Of a stretch of DNA of 28,617 bases, positions 14,690 to 23,170 are shown one piece after another. The DNA comes from a virus. The notes beneath the pieces were generated by a model. It was not told where the DNA came from and did no database searches. It worked only from the letters and a program-made list of their open reading frames with translations. Position 1 is the stretch's first letter. Each line of letters opens with the position of its first letter. The stretch lies in the IMG/VR virus record IMGVR_UViG_3300047557_000555, positions 1 through 28,617 of that record. One strand, written 5' to 3'. A program made the translations under genes and the position numbers.

Positions 14690-15172
14690 TTACTTGTTAT
14701 ATTTCTCTATACTTCTTCCGACAAACCAGAATGAAATACACATAGTAAATATACCAAAGTCATCTGCATCCCATGTCTGTTGAATAACTTCATACCAAGG
14801 TGCATTAGTTAAGAATGCCATATAAATTGCAGCTACTTTAACTGCTGCATACATGAAGAACAATGCCCATGTAATCCCAGGTCTTACTAATGCAGATATA
14901 GCTGATACAAACCAACCTGCATTCTTAGCTGTTTCTGATTGTTCTCTGAATGCTTCTTTAATAGCGTCCAGTTGTGCTACAGAATGTTCTACATATTTCT
15001 CTTCCATACGAAACTGACCCCTCATCTTTTCTAGGTCAGTCTGTAACTGGAACATATTTAATTCATGAGATCTTTCATTCTTCTTATCTAGGAACTTAAG
15101 TATTTCAGGTGCAAGACGAAATAGCCCACCAAAAACACTACCTAAAAGTCCACCACTGAGGAGTTCAAACAT
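14690..15172 (-). CDS. Holin-like membrane protein resembling the gene-transfer-agent 3TM holin family
   Basis: A 160-aa protein with a hydrophobic glycine-rich N-terminus (4-21, LLSGGLLGSVFGGLFRLA), a charged coiled-coil middle (30-82), a long hydrophobic region 86-121 around VRPGITWALFFMY, and a last segment at about 139-152. The ALVRP-x-x-T-W motif before a membrane helix and the overall layout match holins of gene transfer agents and related alphaproteobacterial phages, which permeabilise the inner membrane for endolysin release. The large soluble coil suggests regulated assembly. It sits six bases after the 66-aa membrane protein and two bases before the cyclase. Holin function is inferred from family resemblance and context. 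Confidence 0.78.
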   Translation of the reverse strand: MFELLSGGLLGSVFGGLFRLAPEILKFLDKKNERSHELNMFQLQTDLEKMRGQFRMEEKYVEHSVAQLDAIKEAFREQSETAKNAGWFVSAISALVRPGITWALFFMYAAVKVAAIYMAFLTNAPWYEVIQQTWDADDFGIFTMCISFWFVGRSIEKYNK

Positions 15173-15178
15173 TGCAGA

Positions 15179-15379
15179 TTAATCCTCTTTATCTTTTTGT
15201 ACAGCCTTTCTATTAAACATACATTGCACTGTATCTGTTTCCCATATACGGATAGCAGTCCATATAATGGTCAGTATGGCAGCTACAGCAGGCAATAGCT
15301 CAGCTAAAGTCCCCACAACCGTGAGGATTGATATGGCATCGCCTACCGTCTTTATCTGTTCATCAGCTTGCAATGCCAT
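15179..15379 (-). CDS. Small hydrophobic protein, candidate holin or antiholin, 66 aa
   Basis: Residues 14-46 form one long or two short membrane helices (ISILTVVGTLAELLPAVAA, then ILTIIWTAIRIW), followed by a charged C-terminus KAVQKDKED. The size, double hydrophobic stretch and basic tail are those of small class II-type phage holins. AAAGG lies about ten bases before the ATG on the coding strand, inside the end of the 55-aa gene. It is flanked by two further membrane proteins, so which of the three forms the lethal lesion cannot be decided from sequence. Confidence 0.7.
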   Translation of the reverse strand: MALQADEQIKTVGDAISILTVVGTLAELLPAVAAILTIIWTAIRIWETDTVQCMFNRKAVQKDKED

Positions 15380-15380
15380 A

Positions 15381-15548
15381 CTATTTACCTTTCAATTCAT
15401 TAACATGCTTCCAAAGTTCAGTGATTTGTTTATCGTAGCCCTTCTCTAAATAATCGACACGAACTTTAATAGTTACAGCATACGCTGCAATAGCTACTAC
15501 AGCAGCACCTAGATACCAGAGTTTACCCAGTGTTTCTAGAGCGTCCAT
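15381..15548 (-). CDS. Single-span membrane protein with cytoplasmic or periplasmic coil, 55 aa
   Basis: A short gene filling the gap between the 84-aa and 66-aa genes, with one base between its stop (15381-15383) and the next ATG. It begins MDALETLGKLWYLGAAVVAI, has one clear transmembrane segment (residues about 9-28), then a charged helix VRVDYLEKGYDKQITELWKH ending NELKGK. One N-terminal span plus a charged coil is the layout of inner-membrane spanins and of some small holin partners. No lipobox-bearing outer spanin is seen nearby. The lack of a gap without it, and the AAAGG at its 3' end serving the next gene, support it as real. The ribosome site is weak. Confidence 0.68.
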   Translation of the reverse strand: MDALETLGKLWYLGAAVVAIAAYAVTIKVRVDYLEKGYDKQITELWKHVNELKGK

Positions 15549-15564
15549 GGTTTATGCTCATGGG

Positions 15565-15819
15565 CTAAGGTTTAGGATACTTAGCCTTGACAGCCAAACA
15601 TGCATCAATGTAAGCCTGAATCTGAGCTTGATCATTCTTTACGATGCCATCAAGGTAGTCAGCTACAGGTGGATATTCAGCAGCACGTTGCCGTTGATAT
15701 GCTGTCTTTGCAAATTCAGCTTGTTCTGCTGCGTGTGCAGCCTCCATTGCATCCCATTCGGCCTCTTCTTCCTGTGTGAATGGCACTGGGCCTTCTGCGG
15801 TCATATGATGTCTTGCCAT
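15565..15819 (-). CDS. Small tail-fibre-associated or chaperone-like protein, 84 aa
   Basis: The first half is acidic and alanine-rich (EEEAEWDAMEAAHAAEQAEF). The second half carries RAAEYPPVADYLDGIV and ends CLAVKAKYPKP. The pattern R-x-x-YP-x-x-x-D-x-LD-x-x-x-K followed by a terminal VK-x-KYP is repeated in small proteins encoded next to tail fibres of many phages, often in the same family as tail assembly chaperones. It lies 10 bases downstream of a fibre gene and before the lysis cassette, consistent with a fibre-folding or attachment role. AGGG lies near the ATG. Function is inferred from the motif and position. Confidence 0.62.
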   Translation of the reverse strand: MARHHMTAEGPVPFTQEEEAEWDAMEAAHAAEQAEFAKTAYQRQRAAEYPPVADYLDGIVKNDQAQIQAYIDACLAVKAKYPKP

Positions 15820-15829
15820 GATTTAACCC

Positions 15830-16654
15830 TTAATTTTTCTTGATTCCATACAGACGGAATGTGCCGGAAGCAATGTTTCCTGAATCTGGAAGGAAACGAA
15901 CACCTGTTAATGCGCCAGTGTTGCCGGTAACAGCCCCCGACCCATGCGCTGTGCGAGTTGCTCCGGCATCGGTCGTAAACGTCCCTGTCCAATAAGCCTG
16001 TTTGTAGTTTGTTGTTCCAGAAGTAGGACCAAAATATATGGTGAAATTTGCCACTCCTCCTGCGGCTGAACCTTGACTGTTAATTACACGTATTCGGGTA
16101 TTGCCGTTGTCATTACCACCTACAACAGTTACTGCCGTAGATGTGCTGAATAGAGAGTAATGATTGTAGTCTGCGCCACTTAAATACGCCCCGCCAATCT
16201 TCCACCGCATCCCAAGAACGGTGCCATTGGAAGACACTGTAACATCTGAAGCAACAATTACATATGTATCGTATGTGCTATCAAATGTAGTTTCAATGTC
16301 AACCGTAGAAGAAGAAGATGCAGTTACGGTGGACAAATAAACCCAAGATCCTCCACTCGGTGTAGCCCAACTAGGAGCAGCACCAGAACCACCAGAAGTA
16401 AGCACCTGACCAGATGTCCCAGGCGAAAGCATTGCAGTATCACCAACACCTGCCTGATATGGTACTGCACCAGTTACCCCGCCAGACAGATCATTAGCAG
16501 TTGCAATAGTAGTTGGCTTATTACTTAAATCATTATAACTACCAGAGGTTGCTACTGTAGATAATCCAGAAATATCTGAGGCAGGGATAGCATCAGGGGT
16601 TTCAAGAGAACCTCCCGTTGATACTGTATTTGCTAATGTACGTGCTTTAGACAT
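15830..16654 (-). CDS. Tail fibre or receptor-binding protein, 274 aa
   Basis: The N-terminus (MSKARTLANTVSTGGSL) is the linker type seen in marine phage fibre genes. It is followed by GSYNDLSNKPT and a VPYQAGVGDTAMLSPGTSG segment, common motifs of fibre shafts. Residues 105-274 form a threonine/serine/glycine-rich beta domain (WVYLSTVTASSSSTVDIE onward) ending in FRLYGIKKN, a plausible receptor-binding tip. GGAG lies eight bases before the ATG. It follows the tail-assembly chaperone gene by four bases. Base composition is richer in G and C in its 5' coding part than in the neighbours, which may reflect module exchange in the fibre locus, a common event. Confidence 0.75.
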   Translation of the reverse strand: MSKARTLANTVSTGGSLETPDAIPASDISGLSTVATSGSYNDLSNKPTTIATANDLSGGVTGAVPYQAGVGDTAMLSPGTSGQVLTSGGSGAAPSWATPSGGSWVYLSTVTASSSSTVDIETTFDSTYDTYVIVASDVTVSSNGTVLGMRWKIGGAYLSGADYNHYSLFSTSTAVTVVGGNDNGNTRIRVINSQGSAAGGVANFTIYFGPTSGTTNYKQAYWTGTFTTDAGATRTAHGSGAVTGNTGALTGVRFLPDSGNIASGTFRLYGIKKN

Positions 16655-16658
16655 TTAC

Positions 16659-17174
16659 TTACTCCGGTTGTACAGGCCATTGAACATTCCACGGGAATCC
16701 ATCTTGCCTTGTTATATCTCTTAATGCTTGTCTATATGTTGACCATGCTACAGGTACAAGCGTATTTGTTTCTACAGATTTAGTGACAATCCAATCTGTA
16801 TCTTTTAATAGTTGATCCCTAGATGCACGAATGTTTTTAGCTTGTTCTGCATCTTTCATTGCCATCCATGCAGAACGCTGTTCTTCTACTGTAACTGCCA
16901 CACCTTCACTATTTGTGTAGGGATAAAACAGTGGACCTAATACGTACTTGGTATACCACTTACCATCAGCTTTTAGTTCTACACCTTGGCGTTGACTAAA
17001 CTCATACACATTAGTAGGTGTAGCCTGTGGACCTTCAAACACTGGATCTACGCCTAGCTCTGCCATAATTTCAGGTGTCAGTGTTTCATAGCTAGGTCCA
17101 TTAGTATCTTTCAGGTACTGCCTGAATTCACTTTCGTACATCACTTGACCTGTTGATCTAATTCTAATTTCCAT
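16659..17174 (-). CDS. Phage tail assembly chaperone-type protein, 171 aa
   Basis: The C-terminal 70 residues carry the tail assembly chaperone signature: IRASRDQLLKDTDWIV, then WSTYRQALRDITRQDGFPW and a final VQWPVQPE. The N-terminal 90 residues (MEIRIRSTGQVMYESEFR, VYEFSQRQGVELKADG) form an accessory domain frequently fused to it. Relatives lie beside tail fibre genes and are thought to help fold or attach fibres. Here it is wedged between two fibre genes (9 and 4 base gaps), exactly that context. AGGG upstream supports the start. Confidence 0.85.
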   Translation of the reverse strand: MEIRIRSTGQVMYESEFRQYLKDTNGPSYETLTPEIMAELGVDPVFEGPQATPTNVYEFSQRQGVELKADGKWYTKYVLGPLFYPYTNSEGVAVTVEEQRSAWMAMKDAEQAKNIRASRDQLLKDTDWIVTKSVETNTLVPVAWSTYRQALRDITRQDGFPWNVQWPVQPE

Positions 17175-17183
17175 AGATAGCCC

Positions 17184-19172
17184 TTAAGCAATTGCTAAGA
17201 ATATAAATGTTCCACCACTTGCATTGATCGCTGCTGGTGCTGTGCTGCTGATCTCAAACCCTGCTGAGTAGGTGTCAATGTAGTCAGTGCTGGTGACTTC
17301 AGCAGCAGTGCCATTCAAGAGCAGGTAAGGATCGTTGCCACTGACAATACCTCTAGCTGTATCCCACACATACCAATCACCCGTGCTGTCAGTACGCTTG
17401 ATAAGTACGAACCTAGCACCGCCAGTGAAGCCACAATCAATCTGCTTAGTAGTGCCAGAGCCTGTGTAGCTACCGACTTTGGATACACCAGCGCAGGTAG
17501 CGAATAGGTAGGCGACATAGGTGGCTGCACTTTTATTAACTATGTCATTGGTTCCTATATATACTTGCGTTGCTGTTGGAAGAACTGGAGTCCCGCTGCT
17601 ATCAGCAAACTTCCCGTTAAGACCGCCGCCTGCTGCATTAAGGTCTAAATATAAAAATCTACGATCAGGGCTAGAACTTGCGGGAGTACACATAACAGCC
17701 CAATTTTCTCCAGTAGCCCCCGTTCTCCATTTAACAATTACAAGTTCAGGCGCAACACCTAAATTGTGATTGAACGTAGTCGCAGAACCCGTCCCCGTGT
17801 AGCACACCACATCAAAGAAGCCGGGGGCACGGCGGAACACATGGTCAACATAACCAATGCCGCTTTCATACATCCTAGACCAGCCAATATTGTAGGTCTG
17901 AGATGCAGAGCTAAACATATTGCCGTCTGAACCAGTTTCTCCATCTGTAAACGGGGCAAACAACCAATTATTGTTTCCACGCAAACGATCAGCAAAGAGA
18001 TGTCCAGTACTGTTTCCGAATGATCCTGTCTGTCTATGTTTTGGAATAATTAAATCAGGAACAAAACCAACTCCTGTAATTGTTGGCTCAGTACCATTTC
18101 CAGTGCGAGTATTAGACTTATAAACACTCGTCCCGCTCGTCGGCACTTTCATCGGGCCACGGCGGATGGCGATGTAGATGTAGGTAGCTGAGGTGACACG
18201 ACTTACAGCATTAAACCCTGTGGCAGTAGCGGTGTATCCAACATAATTTGGATTCTCAACCGCACTCGTATTCGGCTGCAAATGCCCATTATTTGAATAC
18301 GATAGACCACGCATTGAATCTTGCAATTCCCAGTCATTCACTACTGAGGATGTTTTGGTAAGTATCCATTGTGGCTCGTACCCAAGGTTTACCGTAGCAT
18401 TGCCGCTGCCGTCAGTCGTAAACGACCCACACGAAATCACATTGTCTGACCCACTTAGGCCAAAGCCACCTGCGTTGTGGGCAAAAAAGTAGGCTACATA
18501 TTGATTACTAGCCGAGCCACCAGAGTCATAAAATCTAGCAGAAGTGCTAGTAACGTCGGAGATTGAACCCTGACCACCAACTTTTGCGCTAGTTAGATTT
18601 AGATAAATGTCATCATTCGTGGCTAAGCTTCTGTGATACGCAATCCAGTTATTGGTAGTTGGGGTTCCCGCAATTCGTTTATAAACAATGAATCCAGGGG
18701 TAGAACCTAGGTTATGGTTAACCGTTACAAAACCCGTTGAACTACCATTAAATACTTGTATATCAAAGAACTTCGGCTGCTTGCGGAAGGTCCAAGACGC
18801 AAAAGTTTGCGAACTGTTGTTTAGCGCCCATGCGTATCCAGAGCCGAGTGAAAATCCGGAACCATTGAAGGATGTTAAATCACTATCTACAGCCGAATAA
18901 GTTTGACTATTTGTTGTATCGGAACTAAGACCATATCGATTGCCACGAACAGTATCAAAAAGGGCATGGTCAAAAGCAGCGGACCTGCATTTAATCCAAA
19001 CCAGCCCACCCTTCGTGGACAGATCAATGCCATTGGTGATCGTCTGGGTAGAGCCATTACCCGTATACAGATACGTCGAGAATACGTCCTCAATATACGT
19101 TACAGGCCCACTTCTTAACGTCAGACCAAACCCCTGAGCAGATGCAGCACCTTTGGTTTCTAATAACGGCAT
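17184..19172 (-). CDS. Tail fibre protein with repeated beta domains, 662 aa
   Basis: A long beta-rich protein with repeated blocks of the type YTGNGSTQTITNGIDL, FVTVNHNLGSTPGFIVYKR, VYKSNTRTGNGTEPTITGVG, YTGTGSATTFNHNLGVAP and GSYTGSGTTKQIDCGF, each followed by a hydrophobic strand with K-R or W (VWIKCR, LVIVKWR, VLIKR) and a T-V-R-G-type turn. Similar repeats occur in large proteins of marine phages and cyanophages (I believe the DUF7483 family). At least four repeats are visible. The protein ends abruptly after a hydrophobic strand (TFIFLAIA). It lies between the 802-aa fibre and the tail chaperone gene and is probably part of the distal fibre or receptor recognition. The third bases are more GC-rich than in the neighbours, hinting at horizontal exchange. 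Confidence 0.78.
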   Translation of the reverse strand: MPLLETKGAASAQGFGLTLRSGPVTYIEDVFSTYLYTGNGSTQTITNGIDLSTKGGLVWIKCRSAAFDHALFDTVRGNRYGLSSDTTNSQTYSAVDSDLTSFNGSGFSLGSGYAWALNNSSQTFASWTFRKQPKFFDIQVFNGSSTGFVTVNHNLGSTPGFIVYKRIAGTPTTNNWIAYHRSLATNDDIYLNLTSAKVGGQGSISDVTSTSARFYDSGGSASNQYVAYFFAHNAGGFGLSGSDNVISCGSFTTDGSGNATVNLGYEPQWILTKTSSVVNDWELQDSMRGLSYSNNGHLQPNTSAVENPNYVGYTATATGFNAVSRVTSATYIYIAIRRGPMKVPTSGTSVYKSNTRTGNGTEPTITGVGFVPDLIIPKHRQTGSFGNSTGHLFADRLRGNNNWLFAPFTDGETGSDGNMFSSASQTYNIGWSRMYESGIGYVDHVFRRAPGFFDVVCYTGTGSATTFNHNLGVAPELVIVKWRTGATGENWAVMCTPASSSPDRRFLYLDLNAAGGGLNGKFADSSGTPVLPTATQVYIGTNDIVNKSAATYVAYLFATCAGVSKVGSYTGSGTTKQIDCGFTGGARFVLIKRTDSTGDWYVWDTARGIVSGNDPYLLLNGTAAEVTSTDYIDTYSAGFEISSTAPAAINASGGTFIFLAIA

Positions 19173-19181
19173 ACTTTACTC

Positions 19182-21590
19182 TTAAGCGAACTTGGTTTGT
19201 GAAGCTAATGCAGTGAACGTAGCACTGCCAGTCTTGATAATCGTAATTACATAAGCATCAATCGAGCTTGCATTACCTGCTGATGGTGCAGTACCGCCCT
19301 GCCACTTAGGTGTTACAGAGCTACCATCCACCTGAAGTGCTGACTGATAATAGGCAGTTGAACCATTGGTCACGAGGAATGCAATCGTCAGGGACTGTCC
19401 CGTAGACATAACTGTATTTAAACTGGTACCTGAACTTCCTCTAATATTTAAAGTCCAATTACCTGAAGCATTAGATGTGTAATACAAAACAGCTTGAGTC
19501 AAGACATCGTAATTAATAGTCCCAGTTGCTGCTGTAGCACTTACAGTAGATGTCTCTGCAGCATTTTTAAGAATTATGCCAAGTGTAGATGCTGAACCAT
19601 TAAATGTTTGTGTTGCACTAAACGATTGGGCTACGTCTGTTTTAGCTGTATCAGCATCATAAGCCTGTACAGAAACACCTATATCTGCAGACTTTAAAAT
19701 AGTTGCATCATAGGCTTGTACATTAGTGCCAATAACAAGACCTAAGTTTGAACGGGCAGTTGCAGCATTATTTAAATCAGAAAGGTTATTAGCTACCTGT
19801 AAAAACTTTGCGTCTGCTGCAGCTTGCGTATATGTATTCGCTACATTAAAAGATCCATAGGCAATGATATCAACAATATCACCTGCCGTAGCTCCTGTAG
19901 CTAATACAATATTAGTACCACTTGTTGCAGTAAAGTCTGTTCCTACAACAAGCTTTACACCATTAAGGTATACATCTACAAAACCTACGTCATAAGTAAT
20001 AGCAAATGTAGTCTGGCTTGCAGTAGCTGTATATACTTGTCTTGAAGATGTACCATTAACAGAAGATCCAGCAGCTACCCAAGAAGATCCTGTATATACA
20101 TACATCAAATTTGAAGCTGTACTAAAATATAGTGCACCAGTTAGAAGTGCATTACCATCATTGTCCAGTGTGGGTGCTGAAGACTTTGCACCTAAATATC
20201 TGTCATCAAAAGAATCATAGCTAGCTGCTGCTGCACTAGCAGATGCTGCTGCATTAGTTTCGCTTGTAGAGGCATTAGATGCGCTTGTAGCAGCGTTAGA
20301 AGCACTGGTAGCTGCTGCTGCTGCACTTGCTGCTGCACTCGCTGTAGAGCCAAATAAAGTGTCTATATAGTTCTTTGTAGCTGCATCCTGAGCACTTGAA
20401 GGATCACCCATGCCAGTGATCTTATTTGTACCCATTGCAATAGCACCTGTCATCGTACCACCTGACAGGCTTAGCTTTGTAGCATCTGCAGTATCTACAT
20501 AGACTTTAGTTGCTGCATCCTGATTAGCAGTTGGATCACCTAGACCTGTAATCTTATTTGTACCCATTGCAATAGCACCAGACATCGTGCCACCTGCAAG
20601 TGCAAGCTTAGTTGCAATAGAGTTGGTAATTGTGGTAGCAAAGTTAGGATCATCTCCTAGTGCTGCTGCAAGTTCATTGAGTGTGTCTAATGTACCAGGA
20701 GCAGTATCAATAAGGTTTGATATGGAAGTATCTACATAGTTTTTAGTAGCTGCATCCTGAGCATTAGTCGGGTCAGTAATATTAGTAATCGTAGCTGCAC
20801 TAGAAGCATCCATATTCAATGTGCCATTGATGGTCACATTGTTGAATGTACTTGATCCAGAGGATGCAGTGACGTTACCTGTTAGATTACCTGTAACATT
20901 GCCAGTTACATTGCCTGTCACATTACCTGTAAGATTACCTGTGACATCACCTGTTAAGTTTCCTACAAACCCAGTGGTAGCTGTGATTGTCGTACCAGTG
21001 ATAGCTTGAGCAGATGCACCACCAATTACAGTACCATCAATCGTACCTGCATTAATATCTGCACTAGCAATGACAGCAGATGTATTTACTGTAAGTGAAG
21101 GTGTAGTAACAGAGGTATTAGCTACAAGTGTAGTAAATGTACCTGCTGCTGCAGTACTACCACCGATAATTGAAGCATCAATAGTTCCACCATTTATATC
21201 AGCAGTATCAGCTACAAGGCTATCAATATTGGCTGTACCATCAATGTACAGATCTTTAAACTCAAGTGAAGATGTACCTAAGTCAATATCATTATCAGTG
21301 ACAGGTACAAATGCACCATCTTGAAATCTTACTTGTTCTACTGCACTAGAACTAACGCTGATAAATACACCTACACGATTGTTAGTACTATCAGTAACTA
21401 CTTTATTGCGATTATTAGAATCTGATATTAAAGGTACATAAGCACCTTCAGCAGCAGTGCCATCATGCCTGTGACCAGATGCTTGAGCAAAGGCATCACG
21501 CAATGCATTATATTCATTGTTAATGGGCGTAGCCCTAACAATTGCGGTAGGTACAATATCCGCTGAAGATTGTCTTACATAACCTGCCAT
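19182..21590 (-). CDS. Main tail fibre protein, 802 aa
   Basis: The N-terminus (ATPINNEYNALRDAFAQASG, then HRHDGTAAEGAYVPL) is the conserved virion-attachment part seen in fibres of marine podoviruses. It is followed by a shaft with DINGGTIDASIIGGS and INAGTIDGTVIGGA repeats, eight GN(L/V)T four-residue repeats, and two copies of AMGTNKITGxGDP with DAATKxYxDT. An alanine/serine-rich heptad-like stretch then runs ATSASNAATSASNAST. The C-terminal half is beta-rich (VDVYLNGVKLVVGTDFT). AAAGGA eight bases before the ATG supports the start. It directly follows the nozzle-like gene, the usual place for the fibre that attaches to the tail. Confidence 0.88.
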   Translation of the reverse strand: MAGYVRQSSADIVPTAIVRATPINNEYNALRDAFAQASGHRHDGTAAEGAYVPLISDSNNRNKVVTDSTNNRVGVFISVSSSAVEQVRFQDGAFVPVTDNDIDLGTSSLEFKDLYIDGTANIDSLVADTADINGGTIDASIIGGSTAAAGTFTTLVANTSVTTPSLTVNTSAVIASADINAGTIDGTVIGGASAQAITGTTITATTGFVGNLTGDVTGNLTGNVTGNVTGNVTGNLTGNVTASSGSSTFNNVTINGTLNMDASSAATITNITDPTNAQDAATKNYVDTSISNLIDTAPGTLDTLNELAAALGDDPNFATTITNSIATKLALAGGTMSGAIAMGTNKITGLGDPTANQDAATKVYVDTADATKLSLSGGTMTGAIAMGTNKITGMGDPSSAQDAATKNYIDTLFGSTASAAASAAAAATSASNAATSASNASTSETNAAASASAAAASYDSFDDRYLGAKSSAPTLDNDGNALLTGALYFSTASNLMYVYTGSSWVAAGSSVNGTSSRQVYTATASQTTFAITYDVGFVDVYLNGVKLVVGTDFTATSGTNIVLATGATAGDIVDIIAYGSFNVANTYTQAAADAKFLQVANNLSDLNNAATARSNLGLVIGTNVQAYDATILKSADIGVSVQAYDADTAKTDVAQSFSATQTFNGSASTLGIILKNAAETSTVSATAATGTINYDVLTQAVLYYTSNASGNWTLNIRGSSGTSLNTVMSTGQSLTIAFLVTNGSTAYYQSALQVDGSSVTPKWQGGTAPSAGNASSIDAYVITIIKTGSATFTALASQTKFA
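20868..20963 (-). repeat. Eight 12-bp units coding GN(L/V)T in the main tail fibre
   Basis: Eight consecutive 12-base units code GNLT, GDVT, GNLT, GNVT, GNVT, GNVT, GNLT, GNVT. Third-base variation shows the array is not recent. Glycine-asparagine-hydrophobic-threonine repeats form triple-beta shaft segments in many phage fibres. Confidence 0.85.
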
Positions 21591-21616
21591 GTCATTGTCC
21601 TTTGCCGTCTGTCCCT

Positions 21617-23170
21617 TTAGCGTCTGTCATTAAAGGAATAATTTAAAACAAAACCTTGAATGGTATGACTTGCATTTGTATCATTAGTGACGTATCTAAA
21701 TGCCACAGAGAAACCAGATCCAGAGAAATTAGATTTAACTACAGGTGCAGGATTACCGTCATAGATAGCTGCTGCATCATATACTGCTTCGTTGTAGTAT
21801 GCTGCTGCACCTATAGTTGTAAATGTAGTATTCTTGGGATTGAAGACATTGATATCTTCAAAATCGTATTGCACTGAAAATACAATACTAGAAGCACCTT
21901 CACTACGTAAGAAATTGGTAATACTATAAAAGTTCTTCCTTACTGTAGGATCATCAAAATAATAATAAGGAGTTTGATAAACACTTAAAATCTCTGCACT
22001 ATCAAAACTTGTACCTACTTCCTGTCTTTGTACTTTACCGTTAGCATCACCATGAATTACAACTTCATCAGTACCTATGTAACCACTATCAGCACAGGTA
22101 GCAGGTATGCCAAAGATTAAACTGTACTCAAAGCCAAAGCCCTGTTGTGTCTGCCTAAGCCCACCTAATACACCAAACAAACCTTCAGTTGGAATAAAGA
22201 ATCTAAACTGTGATTTCTTACGTACTACAATTGAAGTGATTGTTTCTACATCAATACTCTCAGCTACAATATCAGCTAAGATAGATGAAACAGTAAACTG
22301 AATCTGTTTAGATATAGTCTCTAGTTCTACGTCACCAATTCTTGATGTTCCAGCTACAGGTCTAAATCCATCAGGACCAAGGAACATAAGATTACCACCA
22401 ATCTCTACAACACTATCGGGTACTAAACAACCTAAATTAAAAGTAACATCACTTAATACAAAGTCAGCTACAGATAATCCATCTAACTTCTTAATAGCAT
22501 TTTTACCAAAGATATATAAGCTATCCCTGAAATGCTTAATCTGTGTAATCTCAAAACCTATATTGATAACACCTGCACCATTAGCTGGATTAAAGTCAGT
22601 TTCAGCTAGAGGAGAAGAGAAATATAAATTGTAAGGTTCTGAAGGATCACCTGCCAGAAATAAATGATTTCTGTAATCATCCGAATACTTAGGTGCAGAC
22701 GGGGCATTAGCATGTGTTATTTGAGTGTATGTAGTGCCATCGTACACAGCAGCAGGATTAACACCGTCCGTAAGGCAAAGCTTTCTTACTTGCCAATTAA
22801 ATTTAGTAAACCTTACTTTCTTAACACCTGTCATTGTAACACTGCTAGGAGTTGTGACAGCTACCCAAGCACTTGTAGCAGAGTTCCAACGATAAAAATA
22901 GTTAGTACCTGCTGAAGGTGCTCTACATGCAAAGATGCCATTGTTGACATCTTCAAATACACATACGCCTAGTACTTTGCCTGTGCCAGTAACTGTACCG
23001 TAATTATTAGCAAAGCCACTAATGCGCCTATAACCACCAGCAATAGAAGGTTCATAATTTATTAATTGTGTAGCAGATCCTGGATAGAGTACAGGTTGAG
23101 CTAAAAGATCCCTGTTGGTGTTTAAGCCACCTTCACAGTTAACCTTAAAGCCATTGATTCTGTCTGCCAT
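21617..23170 (-). CDS. Tail nozzle / tail tubular protein B-like protein, 517 aa
   Basis: A beta-rich protein with repeated short blades ending in phrases such as RNHLFLAGDPSEPYNLYFSS, QIKHFRDSLYIFGKNAIKKL, and VVEIGGNLMFLGPDGFRPVAG. Together they read like a propeller-type fold of podovirus nozzle proteins and P22 gp10-type stabilisation proteins. The N-terminus GFKVNCEGGLNTNRDLLAQ is typical of this group. Its ATG shares one base with the stop of the adaptor-like gene upstream (TAATG), the usual adaptor-nozzle pairing of podoviruses. The fibre gene follows after 26 bases. The exact name (nozzle versus DNA-stabilisation protein) is uncertain, but a tail-shaft role is well supported by order and sequence style. 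Confidence 0.75.
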   Translation of the reverse strand: MADRINGFKVNCEGGLNTNRDLLAQPVLYPGSATQLINYEPSIAGGYRRISGFANNYGTVTGTGKVLGVCVFEDVNNGIFACRAPSAGTNYFYRWNSATSAWVAVTTPSSVTMTGVKKVRFTKFNWQVRKLCLTDGVNPAAVYDGTTYTQITHANAPSAPKYSDDYRNHLFLAGDPSEPYNLYFSSPLAETDFNPANGAGVINIGFEITQIKHFRDSLYIFGKNAIKKLDGLSVADFVLSDVTFNLGCLVPDSVVEIGGNLMFLGPDGFRPVAGTSRIGDVELETISKQIQFTVSSILADIVAESIDVETITSIVVRKKSQFRFFIPTEGLFGVLGGLRQTQQGFGFEYSLIFGIPATCADSGYIGTDEVVIHGDANGKVQRQEVGTSFDSAEILSVYQTPYYYFDDPTVRKNFYSITNFLRSEGASSIVFSVQYDFEDINVFNPKNTTFTTIGAAAYYNEAVYDAAAIYDGNPAPVVKSNFSGSGFSVAFRYVTNDTNASHTIQGFVLNYSFNDRR

